The notes under the pieces: model-generated
What the model saw: the letters and a program-made list of their open reading frames with translations, nothing else
The model's database searches: none
What the model was told of the DNA's origin: nothing
Position numbers and translations under genes: made by a program
Part shown: positions 42,953-52,084 of the stretch, piece by piece
How positions within the stretch are numbered: the stretch's first letter is position 1
How the letters are laid out: each line of letters opens with the position of its first letter
Origin: Actinoplanes auranticolor
Lineage (GTDB): Bacteria; Actinomycetota; Actinomycetes; Mycobacteriales; Micromonosporaceae
Assembly: GCF_018332655.1 (NCBI RefSeq)
Contig: NZ_BOQL01000028.1
Location: 1-64,000, forward strand
Length of the DNA: 64,000 bases
Direction: 5' to 3'

Positions 42953-43369
42953 GTGGGATACACGACAAACCAGAGTGCCAACCTCACCTGGCTGCTCGAC
43001 GATCTGATCGAGCGAGTGCCGTCCGCGCAGCAGGCTGTGGTGCTGTCGGCGGACGGGCTCATGATGGGCGCCTCGGCGGCGCTCAGCCGGGAGGACGCCG
43101 AGCACCTGTCGGCGATGGCCGCGGGCTTCCAGAGCCTGGCCAAGGGTGCGAGCCGGCACTTCCGGGCCGGCCCGGTACGCCAGACGGTGGTCGAGATGGA
43201 GGACGCGTTCCTCTTCGTCACGGCCGCCGGGCTGGGCGCCTGCCTGGCGGTGCTCGCGGCCAGCGACGCGGACCTGGGCCTGATCGCGTACGAGATGGCC
43301 ATGCTCGTCACCCGGGTGGGGCAGACGATGGACGCCCCGGAACGTCCCGCCGGGTCCGATGCCCGCTGA
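42953..43369 (+). CDS. cvnB: Roadblock/LC7 protein of the conservon
   Basis: 138 aa, GTG start touching the cvnA stop codon. WLLDDLIERVPSAQQAVVLSADGLMMG-like start and AAGLGACLAVLAASDADLGLI are the roadblock/LC7 fold, similar to MglB, which regulates small GTPases. It should form dimers that act on CvnD. It overlaps cvnC by 11 bp. Confidence 0.95.
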   Translation: MGYTTNQSANLTWLLDDLIERVPSAQQAVVLSADGLMMGASAALSREDAEHLSAMAAGFQSLAKGASRHFRAGPVRQTVVEMEDAFLFVTAAGLGACLAVLAASDADLGLIAYEMAMLVTRVGQTMDAPERPAGSDAR

Positions 43370-43832
43370 CCCGCGGGCCCCGCACGACTGGGGTGGCCAG
43401 GGCGGGCAGTCTCCGCGTGACTGGGGCGACCGGGACACGGTTCCGCTGCGGACCGATCCGCTGCGGGCCCCGCACGACTGGATGGATCAGGACGCGGGCC
43501 CGGTGGTCCGGCCGTACGCGGTCACCCAGGGCCGGGTCGCGCCCTCCGGCGGCGAGTTCGACCTGCTCGCCTTCGTGGTGGCAACCGTGCCCGACGCGCC
43601 GCCGGCACCATCGCTGCAACCGGAGCATCACGCTCTGGTCGGCGCGGCGTGGGAGCCCACGTCCGTCGTGGAACTAGCCTCCAAACTGGACCTCTCCATC
43701 GGGGTCGTCCGGGTCCTGCTGGGTGATCTACGCTCGGCGGGATTGATTTCGCTCTACGAACCCCCCGCGGCCTCCCAGCCGCACGACGTCGACGTACTCA
43801 AGGCGGTTGTCAATGGACTCCGTGCGCTCTGA
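43359..43832 (+). CDS. cvnC: DUF742 protein of the conservon
   Basis: 157 aa. The N-terminal 45 residues contain two Arg/Asp/Trp-rich copies (APHDWGGQG and APHDWMDQD). Then VRPYAVTQGRVAPSGGEFDL and LVGAAWEPTSVVELASKLDLS, ending in a winged-helix-like VLLGDLRSAGLISLYEP, define DUF742. The DNA-binding look is by fold only. It overlaps both neighbours in the operon. Confidence 0.95.
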   Translation: MPADPRAPHDWGGQGGQSPRDWGDRDTVPLRTDPLRAPHDWMDQDAGPVVRPYAVTQGRVAPSGGEFDLLAFVVATVPDAPPAPSLQPEHHALVGAAWEPTSVVELASKLDLSIGVVRVLLGDLRSAGLISLYEPPAASQPHDVDVLKAVVNGLRAL

Positions 43833-44412
43833 CCGAGACGGCACGCGCTCGCGTATCCCGGTCGCGCTCAAGATCCTCATCGCCGGCGGGTTCGGTGCGG
43901 GCAAGACCACCATGGTCGGCTCGGTCAGCGAGATCCGGCCGTTGCAGACCGAGGAGGTACTGACCGGCGTCGACGGCGCCGACGACACCTCGGGTGTCGA
44001 GGGCAAGCGGACGACGACCGTCACCATGGACTTCGGTCGCATCACGATCACCGAGGATCTGCAGCTCTACCTCTTCGGCACGCCGGGGCAGGACCGCTTC
44101 TGGTTCCTCTGGGACGAGCTGTCGCAGGGCGCGCTCGGTGCCGTCGTGCTGGCCGACACCCGCCGGCTGGCGGACTGCTTCCCCTCGATCGACTACTTCG
44201 AGCAGCGCGGGACGCCGTTCGTCGTGGCGGTGAACTGTTTCGACTCCGAACGTCGCTTCGGCGGCAAGGCGGTGGCCAAGGCCCTCGACCTGGATCCCGA
44301 CGTGCCGGTGGTGGAGTTCGACGCGCGGGAGCCGCTGGCTGCCCGCAACGTGCTGATCGAACTGGTCGAGTACGTCGCGCGCCGGCAGCTGCTGGCGGCC
44401 GGCGCCCGCTGA
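43813..44412 (+). CDS. cvnD: Small Ras-like GTPase of the conservon
   Basis: 199 aa from ATG 43813, overlapping cvnC by 20 bp. P-loop GGFGAGKTTMVG, switch II FGTPGQDRFWFLWDEL, and VAVNCFDSERRFGG in place of the usual NKxD. The family is the MglA-like Gtr group of conservons. It should cycle under control of CvnB and pass the kinase signal to a downstream effector; no P450 (cvnE) follows here. Confidence 0.95.
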   Translation: MDSVRSDRDGTRSRIPVALKILIAGGFGAGKTTMVGSVSEIRPLQTEEVLTGVDGADDTSGVEGKRTTTVTMDFGRITITEDLQLYLFGTPGQDRFWFLWDELSQGALGAVVLADTRRLADCFPSIDYFEQRGTPFVVAVNCFDSERRFGGKAVAKALDLDPDVPVVEFDAREPLAARNVLIELVEYVARRQLLAAGAR

Positions 44413-44428
44413 GGTCGCCGGCGCGGCG

Positions 44429-46138
44429 TCAGCCGTAGCGCGCCGAGGGATACGTCGACGGCCAGCCGCCGGGCGGGGTGCCGTGCTGGGCGACCGGCAG
44501 GCAGATCAGCCGCGAGGCCAGCCGGTTCACCGCGCGCATCGGCAGCACGCCGCGGATCACGAGATCCTCCGGCTGGCCGTACGGGCCGCGGTTGAGCCGG
44601 TCGATGACGATCCCGTGCGCCTGCTCGGAGCTGATCCCCGGCAGCCGGGCCAGTTCGTTGCCGGGCACGTGGTTCACGTCGACCAGGCCGCCGTCGTCGA
44701 AGGCGCGCATCAGGTCCGGCCGGCCGATGCCGAGGCTGCGGGCCCGTTCCGGGTCGAAGGTGGCGAACTGGCGGGCCTGGTCACGCAGGTTGCGGCTGCG
44801 CGGGCTGTCGCCCGGGTGTGACGCCAGCACCGCGCCGTGCACCGCCGAGGCGACGGCGACCGCGGCGAACAACAGGAAGGCCATCCACTCGGTCGGGTTC
44901 AGGTCGGGACTGTCGACCGGGCTCGGATTCGACGCGGCGAGCAGGACGCCCACCACGAACAGCCCCGCATAGCCCACGGCGGCGAGGAACTGGCGTCGCT
45001 CCTGGCGGCGGATGCCCGCGTACACGAAGTAGATCCAGCTGCCGAACGAGCAGATGATGATCGGCAACAGGGCGGCCACGATGACCTCGCCGACCGGGAA
45101 GCGCTTGCGGGGCGGCGCGTACGCGGGCGGCGACGGGGGCGCCAGTCCCCAGGCGGCCGCACCGATCGGGAATCTCGCCGGGGCGGGAGCCGGCCGCCGG
45201 TCCGGCACCACCTCGGTGACGTCCGGCGGCACGTACTGCTGCACGTAGTTCTGCGGTGCGGCGACCGCGGCCGGCGCCACGGGCCGGGCGTTCTCCGGTG
45301 AGGCGCGGGGCGCCGGGATGTCGTCGCTGTCGGCCCACGGGTCGACCGGCTCGGAGTAGAACGGCTCGCCGCGCAGGATGCGGCGGTGCGTCTCCTGCAT
45401 CCGTTCGCCCGGCTCGACCCCGAACTCCTCGAGGAAGTAGGCGCGGGCGTCGCGGAACGCGGCCAGCGCCTCGGCCTGCCGTCCGCCCTGATGCAGGGCG
45501 ATCATGAGCTGCGCGCGCAGCCCTTCGCGCAGCGGGAACTGCTCCACCAGCCGGACCAGGTCGGGCATCAGTCCGGTGTGGTTGCCCCGGGCCAGCTCGA
45601 TGTCGGCCCACTTCTCCCACGCGGTGGCCCGCGCATCGGTGAGCCGGTTACGGGCGGAGTCGAAGGCCGGCCCGGTCAGCCCGGCCAGCGCCTCGCCCTG
45701 CCACAGACCCAGGGACCGGCGCAGAGTGTCGGCCGCCTCGGCGAGCTGCCCGGCCTTGCGTTCGGCCGTGGCCTGCGCCAGGCCGGCCTGGAACCGGTCG
45801 GCGTCCAGGGCGCCCGCCTCGACGCGCAGCACGTACCCGCCGTTGGCCAGGGCGATCAGCTCACCCGGGGAACGCGGCGATCGTTCCGGTTCCAGCACCC
45901 GGCGCAGTCCGGCCACGTACTTCTGCACCACGTTGGCGCCGTTCTCCGGGGGCTCGTCGCCCCACACGGCGTCGACGATCTGGTGCGTCGGGACCGGGTG
46001 GCCGGCGTGCAGCAGCAGCACGGCGAGCACCGCGCGTTGCTTGGCGGGCCCGAGATCGACCTCCTCGGCGCCGCGCAGGGCGCGTACGTCACCGAGGATC
46101 TCGAACCTCAGCGCGGGGTCCGACGGAGTGCCGGTCAC
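44429..46138 (-). CDS. BTAD (SARP-like) regulator with membrane helices and C-terminal HhH
   Basis: 569 aa, GTG start. Residues 1-95 are an OmpR-type winged helix (KQRAVLAVLLLHAGHPVPTH, VVQKYVAGLRRVLEP). Residues about 100-245 are the BTAD helical repeat domain (ARGNHTGLMPDLVRLVEQFP, LHQGGRQAEALAAFRDARAY). A Pro-rich linker leads to membrane helices at about 350-450 (AALLPIIICSFGSWIYFVYA, AAVGYAGLFVVGVLLAA, and one more). The end has a helix-hairpin-helix-like motif (VNHVPGNELARLPGISSEQA). It is thus a DNA-binding regulator tied to the membrane. It is convergent with cvnD (16 bp), a likely functional neighbour. Confidence 0.88.
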   Translation of the reverse strand: MTGTPSDPALRFEILGDVRALRGAEEVDLGPAKQRAVLAVLLLHAGHPVPTHQIVDAVWGDEPPENGANVVQKYVAGLRRVLEPERSPRSPGELIALANGGYVLRVEAGALDADRFQAGLAQATAERKAGQLAEAADTLRRSLGLWQGEALAGLTGPAFDSARNRLTDARATAWEKWADIELARGNHTGLMPDLVRLVEQFPLREGLRAQLMIALHQGGRQAEALAAFRDARAYFLEEFGVEPGERMQETHRRILRGEPFYSEPVDPWADSDDIPAPRASPENARPVAPAAVAAPQNYVQQYVPPDVTEVVPDRRPAPAPARFPIGAAAWGLAPPSPPAYAPPRKRFPVGEVIVAALLPIIICSFGSWIYFVYAGIRRQERRQFLAAVGYAGLFVVGVLLAASNPSPVDSPDLNPTEWMAFLLFAAVAVASAVHGAVLASHPGDSPRSRNLRDQARQFATFDPERARSLGIGRPDLMRAFDDGGLVDVNHVPGNELARLPGISSEQAHGIVIDRLNRGPYGQPEDLVIRGVLPMRAVNRLASRLICLPVAQHGTPPGGWPSTYPSARYG

Positions 46139-46304
46139 CGCGACACCCCCCTTGAGCAGCCCGGATGAGAAACGGCAGCGGAACGGCAGCCGGCAGCAGC
46201 ATAGCGGCAGCCCGGCCGCAGCACTGTCACCCAGGCTTCACCGCGTCAACCCGACAAGGCGGGCCGGCCGGACCGGCCGCCATGGGAGAGAAAGCGATGA
46301 CCTG

Positions 46305-47108
46305 ATGAATGTTTCCAAGGCTCGGCTGGCCGGTCTGGGTGTCCTGCTCGTGGTGGGTGTCGCGGCCGGTGGCTGCGGTGTCGCGGATGCCGTCGGGGAT
46401 GCGGCGCCCGCCTCGGCCAAGCCGCTCGCACCGCGCGACGCGTTGCTGAAGTCCTTGCCGGACGCGTCGACCGGCAGCTTCAAGTTCACGGTCGAGGGCG
46501 GGGAGGCGCCGGCCGCCGGGGAGATCGACGCGAGCAAGCGGAGCTACCGGGTCGGCTTCCGCTACCGGGAGCCGGAGGCGGGCTTCACCCTGCACTCGGA
46601 CTACCTGGTCGTGAAGGAGCAGGCCTGGATCAAGATCCGGTTCACCGGCACCGAGGGGCTGACCGGACTGCCCAAGCTGCCGAAGAAGTGGATGCTGATC
46701 GACCCCGCGAAGGTCAAGGACGACGACGTCCCGGTGCGTTACGACAACGAGACCGACCCGGGCGAGGCGGGCACGGTGCTGCGGGCCATCGTCGCCGTCG
46801 AGCGGACCAGCGACGGGCACTTCGCCGGCACCACGGACCTGACCCAGCAGGGCGACGCGGCCATCGTCGACGCCGGCCGGCTCAAGGCGCTGGGGGAGAA
46901 GGCCAGGGCGGTGCCGTTCGAGGCGACCGTCGACGACCAGGGGCGGCTGACCTCGACGATTGTGCGGATCCCGGCTGCGGGCAAGGTCAAGGCCACTCGC
47001 TACGCGATCACCTACACCGGCTACGGCGCCACGCCCACGCCGGCAGCGCCCGCGGCGGACGAGCAGCAGCCGGCGACCAAGGCCGCCTACGAGTTGCTCA
47101 ACGCCTGA
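46305..47108 (+). CDS. LppX/LprG-like lipoprotein
   Basis: 267 aa from ATG 46305 (GAGAGAAAG upstream). The lipobox is VAAGGC. The mature domain (ALLKSLPDASTGSFKFTVEG, later FAGTTDLTQQGDAAIVDA, then LTSTIVRIPAAGKVKATRYA) fits the LolA-like fold of LppX/LprG lipoproteins, which carry lipids across the cell wall space. The C-terminal tail is Ala/Pro/Gln-rich. It diverges from the BTAD gene by 166 bp. Confidence 0.85.
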   Translation: MNVSKARLAGLGVLLVVGVAAGGCGVADAVGDAAPASAKPLAPRDALLKSLPDASTGSFKFTVEGGEAPAAGEIDASKRSYRVGFRYREPEAGFTLHSDYLVVKEQAWIKIRFTGTEGLTGLPKLPKKWMLIDPAKVKDDDVPVRYDNETDPGEAGTVLRAIVAVERTSDGHFAGTTDLTQQGDAAIVDAGRLKALGEKARAVPFEATVDDQGRLTSTIVRIPAAGKVKATRYAITYTGYGATPTPAAPAADEQQPATKAAYELLNA

Positions 47109-47185
47109 GGTACGGCCGGACGGCGGTCGCGCGGGTCTGACGGGGGTCCGCGCGCCCGCCGCCCGCGCGTGATTGGATCTGGGGC

Positions 47186-48250
47186 ATGGGCGCGAATCAC
47201 GAGTACGTCTTCCTCGGCTGCTACACCGGTGAGAGCGGCGGCGAGGGGGAGGGCATCGCGCTGTTGCGGCGTGACCCGGAGACCGGCGACCTGACCCGGT
47301 TGGGTGTCGCCGCCCGTACCCCGTCGCCGTCCTTCCTGGCCCAGCACCCCCGGCTGCCGGTGCTGTACGCGGTGAACGAGCTGGACGCGGGCACGGTGAG
47401 CGCGTTCGCGATCGGCGAGGACGCGTCGCTGACCCCGCTCGCCGTGCAGTCCACCGGTGGCTCGGCCCCGTGCCACCTGGCGGTCTCCGCCGATGCCCGG
47501 CACCTGCTGGTGGCCAACTACACCAGCGGCGACGTGTCCGTGCATCCGCTCGACGCCGACGGTGTGCCGGGCGAGCGCTGCGACCTGCTGCACCTTCAGG
47601 GGCAGGGCCCGGTCGCGGACCGCCAGGACGGTCCGCACGCGCACATGGTGGCGCCGGATCCGAACGGTCCGGACGTGTTGATCGCCGACCTGGGCTCGGA
47701 CCGGGTCTGGCGGGCCCGCCTGGACGCCGTGTCCGGCCGGTTGACGCTCGTCGGTGCGGCGGTCGTCGCGGCGCCCGGCACCGGCCCGCGCCACCTGCGG
47801 TATGCGATCGACGGGGCACTGTTGCTGGTGGGCGAGCTCACCGGCGACCTGACCTGGTACCGACCGGACACTTCGGACGGCAGCCTGTGCCTGGCCGGCG
47901 GTGCGGCCAGCAGCTCCGAGAAGTCGAACTACCCCTCCGAGCTGGCGACCGGGCGCGACGGCCGTTTCGTGTACGTGGCCAACCGCGGCCCCGACACCGT
48001 CTCGGTCTTCGCCTGGGAGCCCGAGGGCGGCACCCTGATCGCCGAGGTGGCCACCGGCGGAGTGTGGCCGCGTCACCTCGCCCTGCTCGGGGACCATCTC
48101 TACGTAGCCAACGAGCGTTCACAGAACGTCACCGTGTTCCGGATCGACCCGGACACCGGCATTCCGCGCGCCCAGGGTGAGCCGGTGGCGGAGGGTAGCC
48201 CGACATGTGTGCTGCGCTGGAACGCGGTCGCAGCCACCGGAAAGTCATAA
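47186..48250 (+). CDS. Lactonase, 6-phosphogluconolactonase (YbhE) family
   Basis: 354 aa. A seven-bladed propeller with EYVFLGCYTGESGGEGEGIAL-like start, SPSFLAQHPRLPVLYAVNEL, GSAPCHLAVSADARHLLVAN, GPHAHMVAPDP and GTGPRHLRYAIDG motifs. Members hydrolyse 6-phosphogluconolactone in the pentose phosphate pathway or other lactones. No signal peptide, so cytosolic. No adjacent zwf or gnd gene confirms the pathway. Confidence 0.9.
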   Translation: MGANHEYVFLGCYTGESGGEGEGIALLRRDPETGDLTRLGVAARTPSPSFLAQHPRLPVLYAVNELDAGTVSAFAIGEDASLTPLAVQSTGGSAPCHLAVSADARHLLVANYTSGDVSVHPLDADGVPGERCDLLHLQGQGPVADRQDGPHAHMVAPDPNGPDVLIADLGSDRVWRARLDAVSGRLTLVGAAVVAAPGTGPRHLRYAIDGALLLVGELTGDLTWYRPDTSDGSLCLAGGAASSSEKSNYPSELATGRDGRFVYVANRGPDTVSVFAWEPEGGTLIAEVATGGVWPRHLALLGDHLYVANERSQNVTVFRIDPDTGIPRAQGEPVAEGSPTCVLRWNAVAATGKS

Positions 48251-48422
48251 CCGGACACTCGCGGAGTGTTGTTACTTATCGCCGAAATCCGGCAAGCACC
48301 ACGAACGCCTGCGCACTGCTCGGATAGGGCTCCTCACGGAACGTGAATTAAGGAGGGGAAAAACCCAATCCGAGTAACTTTCGTCCGAACGTATATGGCA
48401 TTCGCGTCCGCTACTGCGCAGT

Positions 48423-50192
48423 ATGGAGCGCGTGTCAGGCCGCCATCGCAGAAACTTCAATCTCAGAGGAGCCGGCGTCGTCGCATCTGCGATGGCGATC
48501 GTTGTCGTCCTCGCTGGTTCCTGGCTCGGCTATCAGAGTCTCGCTGCGGACAAGTGTTCCGGTCAGATCAAGCTGACCGTCGCTGCCGCCCCCGAGATCG
48601 CCCCCGCCGTGGACCGCGCTGCTCAGCAGTGGAGTTCCGGCGGCGCCAATGTCAACGGAACCTGTGTCGCCGTGAACGTGACCGGTGTCAACCCCGCCAC
48701 CACGGCCTCGGCCCTGGCGCTCCGGCACGGGGTCACCCTCACCGGTCTTCCCCCCGCGGGCAAGTCCGCGCTGGTCCCGGACGTCTGGCTCCCGGACTCG
48801 TCGACCTGGCTGCTGCGACTGAGCTCGGAGGCCTCCGGCTTCGTGCCCACCGACGGCACCTCGATCGCGCAGAGCCCGGTCGTGGTCGCCATGCCGGAGC
48901 CCATCGCCCAGCAGGTCGGCTGGCCCGACAAGAAGCTGGCCTGGTCCGACCTGGTCGCCAAGATCACCACGGGTAACTCGCTGCGCACCGGCATCGTGGA
49001 CCCGACCCGCGATGCGGCCGGGCTAGCCGGTCTGCTCGCCCTGGGCAGTGCCACCGGCACCAGCCCGGACGCCAAGGCCACTCAGGTCGGTGCCCTGCGC
49101 GCGCTGGCGGCCGGCAGTTCGTCGCTGCGCGACGACCTGCTGCAGAAGTTCCCCCGCTCGCTCGACGCGGCGGATCTGGCCAGCAGCATCAGCGCCGCGC
49201 CGCTGTCCGAGGAGGACGTGGTCGCCTACAACGCGGAACGTCCGGAGGTGAAGCTGGCCGCGCTCTATCTCGAGCCGACGCCGCCCGCCCTGAACTACCC
49301 GTACGCGGTCATGCCCGAGGTCGACCTGACCAAGGCCGCGGCCGCCACCGGCCTGCGGCAGGTGCTGGAGCAGGCCAGCTTCAAGAACGAGCTGGCGGCC
49401 ACGGGTCTGCGGGCCCCCGACGGCACGGTCGGCGCCGGTTTCGCCGCTCCGGTCGGCGCGCCCCAGGCTTCGCCCGCCGCGGCGAAGCCCGCCGGTGGCT
49501 CCGAGGGTGCCGCCGCGGCCGGGCTCGACGCCGGTGCGCTCAACCGGGCGCTGGGCAGCTGGGCCGCGATCACCCTGCCGGGCCGCGCGCTGGCCGTCTT
49601 CGACGTCTCCGGCTCGATGCTCACCAAGGTGCCGACGGCCGGTGGCCTGACCCGCGCCGAGGTGACCCGGCGTGCCGCCGCCCAGGGCCTCGCCCTGTTC
49701 GACGACAAATGGGCGGTCGGCACCTGGATCTTCTCCACCGAGCTGGTGGGCAAGCAGCCGTGGAAGGTGATCGAGCCGATCAGCCCGCTGTCCTCGCGCC
49801 GGTCCGCGCTGGCCGCCTCGATCCAGAAGATCCAGCCCAAGCAGGGCGGCCAGACCGGTCTCTACGACACCGCGCTGGCGGCGTACAAGAACGTGCAGGA
49901 CACCTGGCAGGGAGGCCGGGTCAACTCGGTGCTGCTCTTCACCGACGGAGCGAACAAGAACCCGGACGGCATCAGCCGGGCCACCCTGGTCGCCGAGCTC
50001 AAGAAGCTCGCCGATCCGACGCGTCCGGTCCGCCTGGTGATCATCGGTATCGGCAACGAGGTCGACCGGGCCGAGCTCGACGCGATCGCCAAGGCCACCC
50101 GCGACGGCGGTGTGTTCGTCGCGCCCGACCCCGCGAAGATCGCCGACATCTTCCTCGAGGCGATCTCCTCCCGCTCGGGCGCCGCGCGCTGA
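48423..50192 (+). CDS. Extracellular substrate-binding protein with VWA domain
   Basis: 589 aa. One N-terminal helix (GVVASAMAIVVVLAGSWLGY) anchors or exports the protein. Residues about 45-340 resemble a periplasmic-type extracellular binding domain (TVAAAPEIAPAVDRAAQQWS, VPDVWLPDSSTWLLRL). An Ala/Pro/Gly linker precedes a C-terminal von Willebrand A domain with the MIDAS motif DVSGSM, LLFTDGANKNPDG and IGIGNEVDRAEL. It probably binds a ligand or surface partner with Mg2+. It is a single gene. Confidence 0.9.
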   Translation: MERVSGRHRRNFNLRGAGVVASAMAIVVVLAGSWLGYQSLAADKCSGQIKLTVAAAPEIAPAVDRAAQQWSSGGANVNGTCVAVNVTGVNPATTASALALRHGVTLTGLPPAGKSALVPDVWLPDSSTWLLRLSSEASGFVPTDGTSIAQSPVVVAMPEPIAQQVGWPDKKLAWSDLVAKITTGNSLRTGIVDPTRDAAGLAGLLALGSATGTSPDAKATQVGALRALAAGSSSLRDDLLQKFPRSLDAADLASSISAAPLSEEDVVAYNAERPEVKLAALYLEPTPPALNYPYAVMPEVDLTKAAAATGLRQVLEQASFKNELAATGLRAPDGTVGAGFAAPVGAPQASPAAAKPAGGSEGAAAAGLDAGALNRALGSWAAITLPGRALAVFDVSGSMLTKVPTAGGLTRAEVTRRAAAQGLALFDDKWAVGTWIFSTELVGKQPWKVIEPISPLSSRRSALAASIQKIQPKQGGQTGLYDTALAAYKNVQDTWQGGRVNSVLLFTDGANKNPDGISRATLVAELKKLADPTRPVRLVIIGIGNEVDRAELDAIAKATRDGGVFVAPDPAKIADIFLEAISSRSGAAR

Positions 50193-50206
50193 CCCGCTGA
50201 AGGCAC

Positions 50207-50244
50207 CACGGCCGCCGGCTCCCGCAGGGGAACCGGCGGCCGTG
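50207..50244. terminator. Bidirectional terminator between VWA and PP2C genes
   Basis: CACGGCCGCCGG pairs perfectly with CCGGCGGCCGTG over a 14-base loop. It fills the space between two convergent stop codons (50192 and 50245). Confidence 0.8.
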
Positions 50245-51387
50245 TCAGTTCACCGGGCCGCCGGTCCAGTCCAGACAGACGGCCACCGCGTCGTCGTCCA
50301 GGTCGCCACCGACGAAGGCGCGCAGATCACCGAGCAGCGAGCGGATCGCCTGCAGCGGCGCCAGCGAGCCGGTCCGCCGCACGAAACGGTGCAACGCGGA
50401 CTCGCCGTAGCGGCTGTTCTCCCTGGCCGCGTCGAAGACCCCGTCGCTGACGATCAGAAGCCGGTCGCCGGGGCACAGGGTGAAGGACTGCGGCCGGTAC
50501 TCCGAGGTCTCGAACATCCCGAGCGGGAACTGCGCCTCCAGCGGCTCGTCCAGCACCTCGCCCTCGCGCAGCACCATCATCCGCGGCGAACCGGCGTCCA
50601 CGGCCAGCACCACACCGGTCCGCAGGTCCAGCTCCAGCAGCAGCGTCTCCACGTGCAGGTCGCCGCGATGCTGGGCGAAGACCGCCTGATCGGCGAGGGC
50701 GGCCTGGTCGGCCAGCGCCAGCCCGGCGCGGCGGGCGTTGCGCAACGCGTACGTGGCCAGCGACGTCAGCAGCGTGGCGTTCATCCCGTCGCCGTGGCCG
50801 TTGAGCACGTTGAGATAGAGCCGCCCGTCCTGCTCGGCCCAGTCGAAGCTGTCGCCGTGGACCGCGTACGACGGCTCCAGCTGCCCGGCCAGGCTGAACG
50901 ACGGGCCGGTGCGGCTGCGCCCCGGCAGCAGCTCCCATTGCATCTCCGCGGCCAGGGTGAGCCGCCTGGTCCGGGCGGCGACCGCGTACCTGTCCGTGCC
51001 GGCCGCGGCCGCCTGCAACTCGTGCGCGAGCATCGAGGCGACCTCGGCGAGCTCGGCCCGGGCGGTTACGGCCTCGGGGACCGGCGTGTAGCGCAGCACC
51101 CCGATCCGCTCCCCGCGCGCGGTCACCGGCACGAACCCGGTGTGCCCGGCGGTGACCTCGCTCTGGTGGTCGAACGAGCGCCACGCCGGATCGCCCGCGC
51201 GGGTCACCGGGGGACCGTCGAGCAGCGGCAGCAGGGTGGCCAGGCGGTAATCGACCAGCAGCAGGTCGAGGTCGGTCACCGCGTACTCCTTGGCGACCGT
51301 CTCGGTCAGGCACTCGACCAGGCGGTCGGCCGGCGCGTCGCGCAGCGCGCGCCGGACCGCGGTCAATCGGTCGGACACGGTTTCCAC
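50245..51387 (-). CDS. PP2C/SpoIIE-type serine phosphatase with N-terminal sensor region
   Basis: 380 aa, GTG start. The N-terminal 120 residues are GAF-like (TDLDLLLVDYRLATLLPLLD, FVPVTARGERIGVLRYTPVP). The C-terminal SpoIIE domain has AVHGDSFDWAEQDG, LNVLNGHGDGMNA, and LLIVSDGVFDAARENSRYGE, holding the metal-binding aspartates. The family dephosphorylates anti-sigma-antagonist proteins; no such partner is adjacent. It diverges from a MarR gene 42 bp away. Confidence 0.9.
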   Translation of the reverse strand: METVSDRLTAVRRALRDAPADRLVECLTETVAKEYAVTDLDLLLVDYRLATLLPLLDGPPVTRAGDPAWRSFDHQSEVTAGHTGFVPVTARGERIGVLRYTPVPEAVTARAELAEVASMLAHELQAAAAGTDRYAVAARTRRLTLAAEMQWELLPGRSRTGPSFSLAGQLEPSYAVHGDSFDWAEQDGRLYLNVLNGHGDGMNATLLTSLATYALRNARRAGLALADQAALADQAVFAQHRGDLHVETLLLELDLRTGVVLAVDAGSPRMMVLREGEVLDEPLEAQFPLGMFETSEYRPQSFTLCPGDRLLIVSDGVFDAARENSRYGESALHRFVRRTGSLAPLQAIRSLLGDLRAFVGGDLDDDAVAVCLDWTGGPVN

Positions 51388-51428
51388 CCCTCGACAGCCT
51401 CCGGCGTACGGGTAGTCTCTGCTGCACC

Positions 51429-51914
51429 ATGGCCGAACACCATGGGCCGGATGGGCCGGACCCGACGCGCGCCGCGGCAGTCGACGACGCCGCGCCCGCC
51501 CTGCTGGCCACGTGGGATGCCGCTCGCCAGCTGGCCACCCCGCTGCTCTCCGGCCCCCAGCTGAACGCCCTGCTCGTGGTCGAACGCGAGGAGGGCATCA
51601 ACCTGCGTGGCCTGGCGACGCAGCTGCGGATGATCCTCTCCTCGGCCAGCCGGCTCTGCGACCGCCTGGTGGCCTCCGGCATGGTGGAGCGCTCGCCCGG
51701 CCGGGCGGACCGCCGCGAGATCGCGCTGTACCTGACACCGTCCTCGCGCCAACTGCTCGACCACCTGCGCACCACCCGCCGTGAGCTGCTGACCGACGTG
51801 CTGGAGCGGATGACGCCGGCGGGCCGGGCGGCGCTGCTGCGCGGCCTCACGGAGTTCGCCGCCGTGGCCGCCGTGGCCGAGGAGACCCCGGGCTCCACCG
51901 CCCGCTCGGCCTGA
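51429..51914 (+). CDS. MarR-family transcriptional regulator
   Basis: 161 aa. The winged helix is GINLRGLATQLRMILSSASR, then LVASGMVERSPGRADRREIA with the wing. The N-terminus is Ala/Asp-rich. It diverges from the PP2C phosphatase gene with only 42 bp between starts, so it may control that gene and itself. Ligand unknown. Confidence 0.92.
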   Translation: MAEHHGPDGPDPTRAAAVDDAAPALLATWDAARQLATPLLSGPQLNALLVVEREEGINLRGLATQLRMILSSASRLCDRLVASGMVERSPGRADRREIALYLTPSSRQLLDHLRTTRRELLTDVLERMTPAGRAALLRGLTEFAAVAAVAEETPGSTARSA

Positions 51915-52084
51915 GCTTACGACTCCGGCGGACCGGCCGGGCCGCCGTGGCGGAAGCCGCCCGCGAGGCTGGGCGTCACGGCCCGGCGGGCGGTCGGCGT
52001 CGCGGAAGCGGTTCGCGCGGATCGGTGGTGGCCGGCGGTGTGTCAGGCCGGCCGCGGAGGTCGAGGCCGGGCGCGCCGCCGCGC

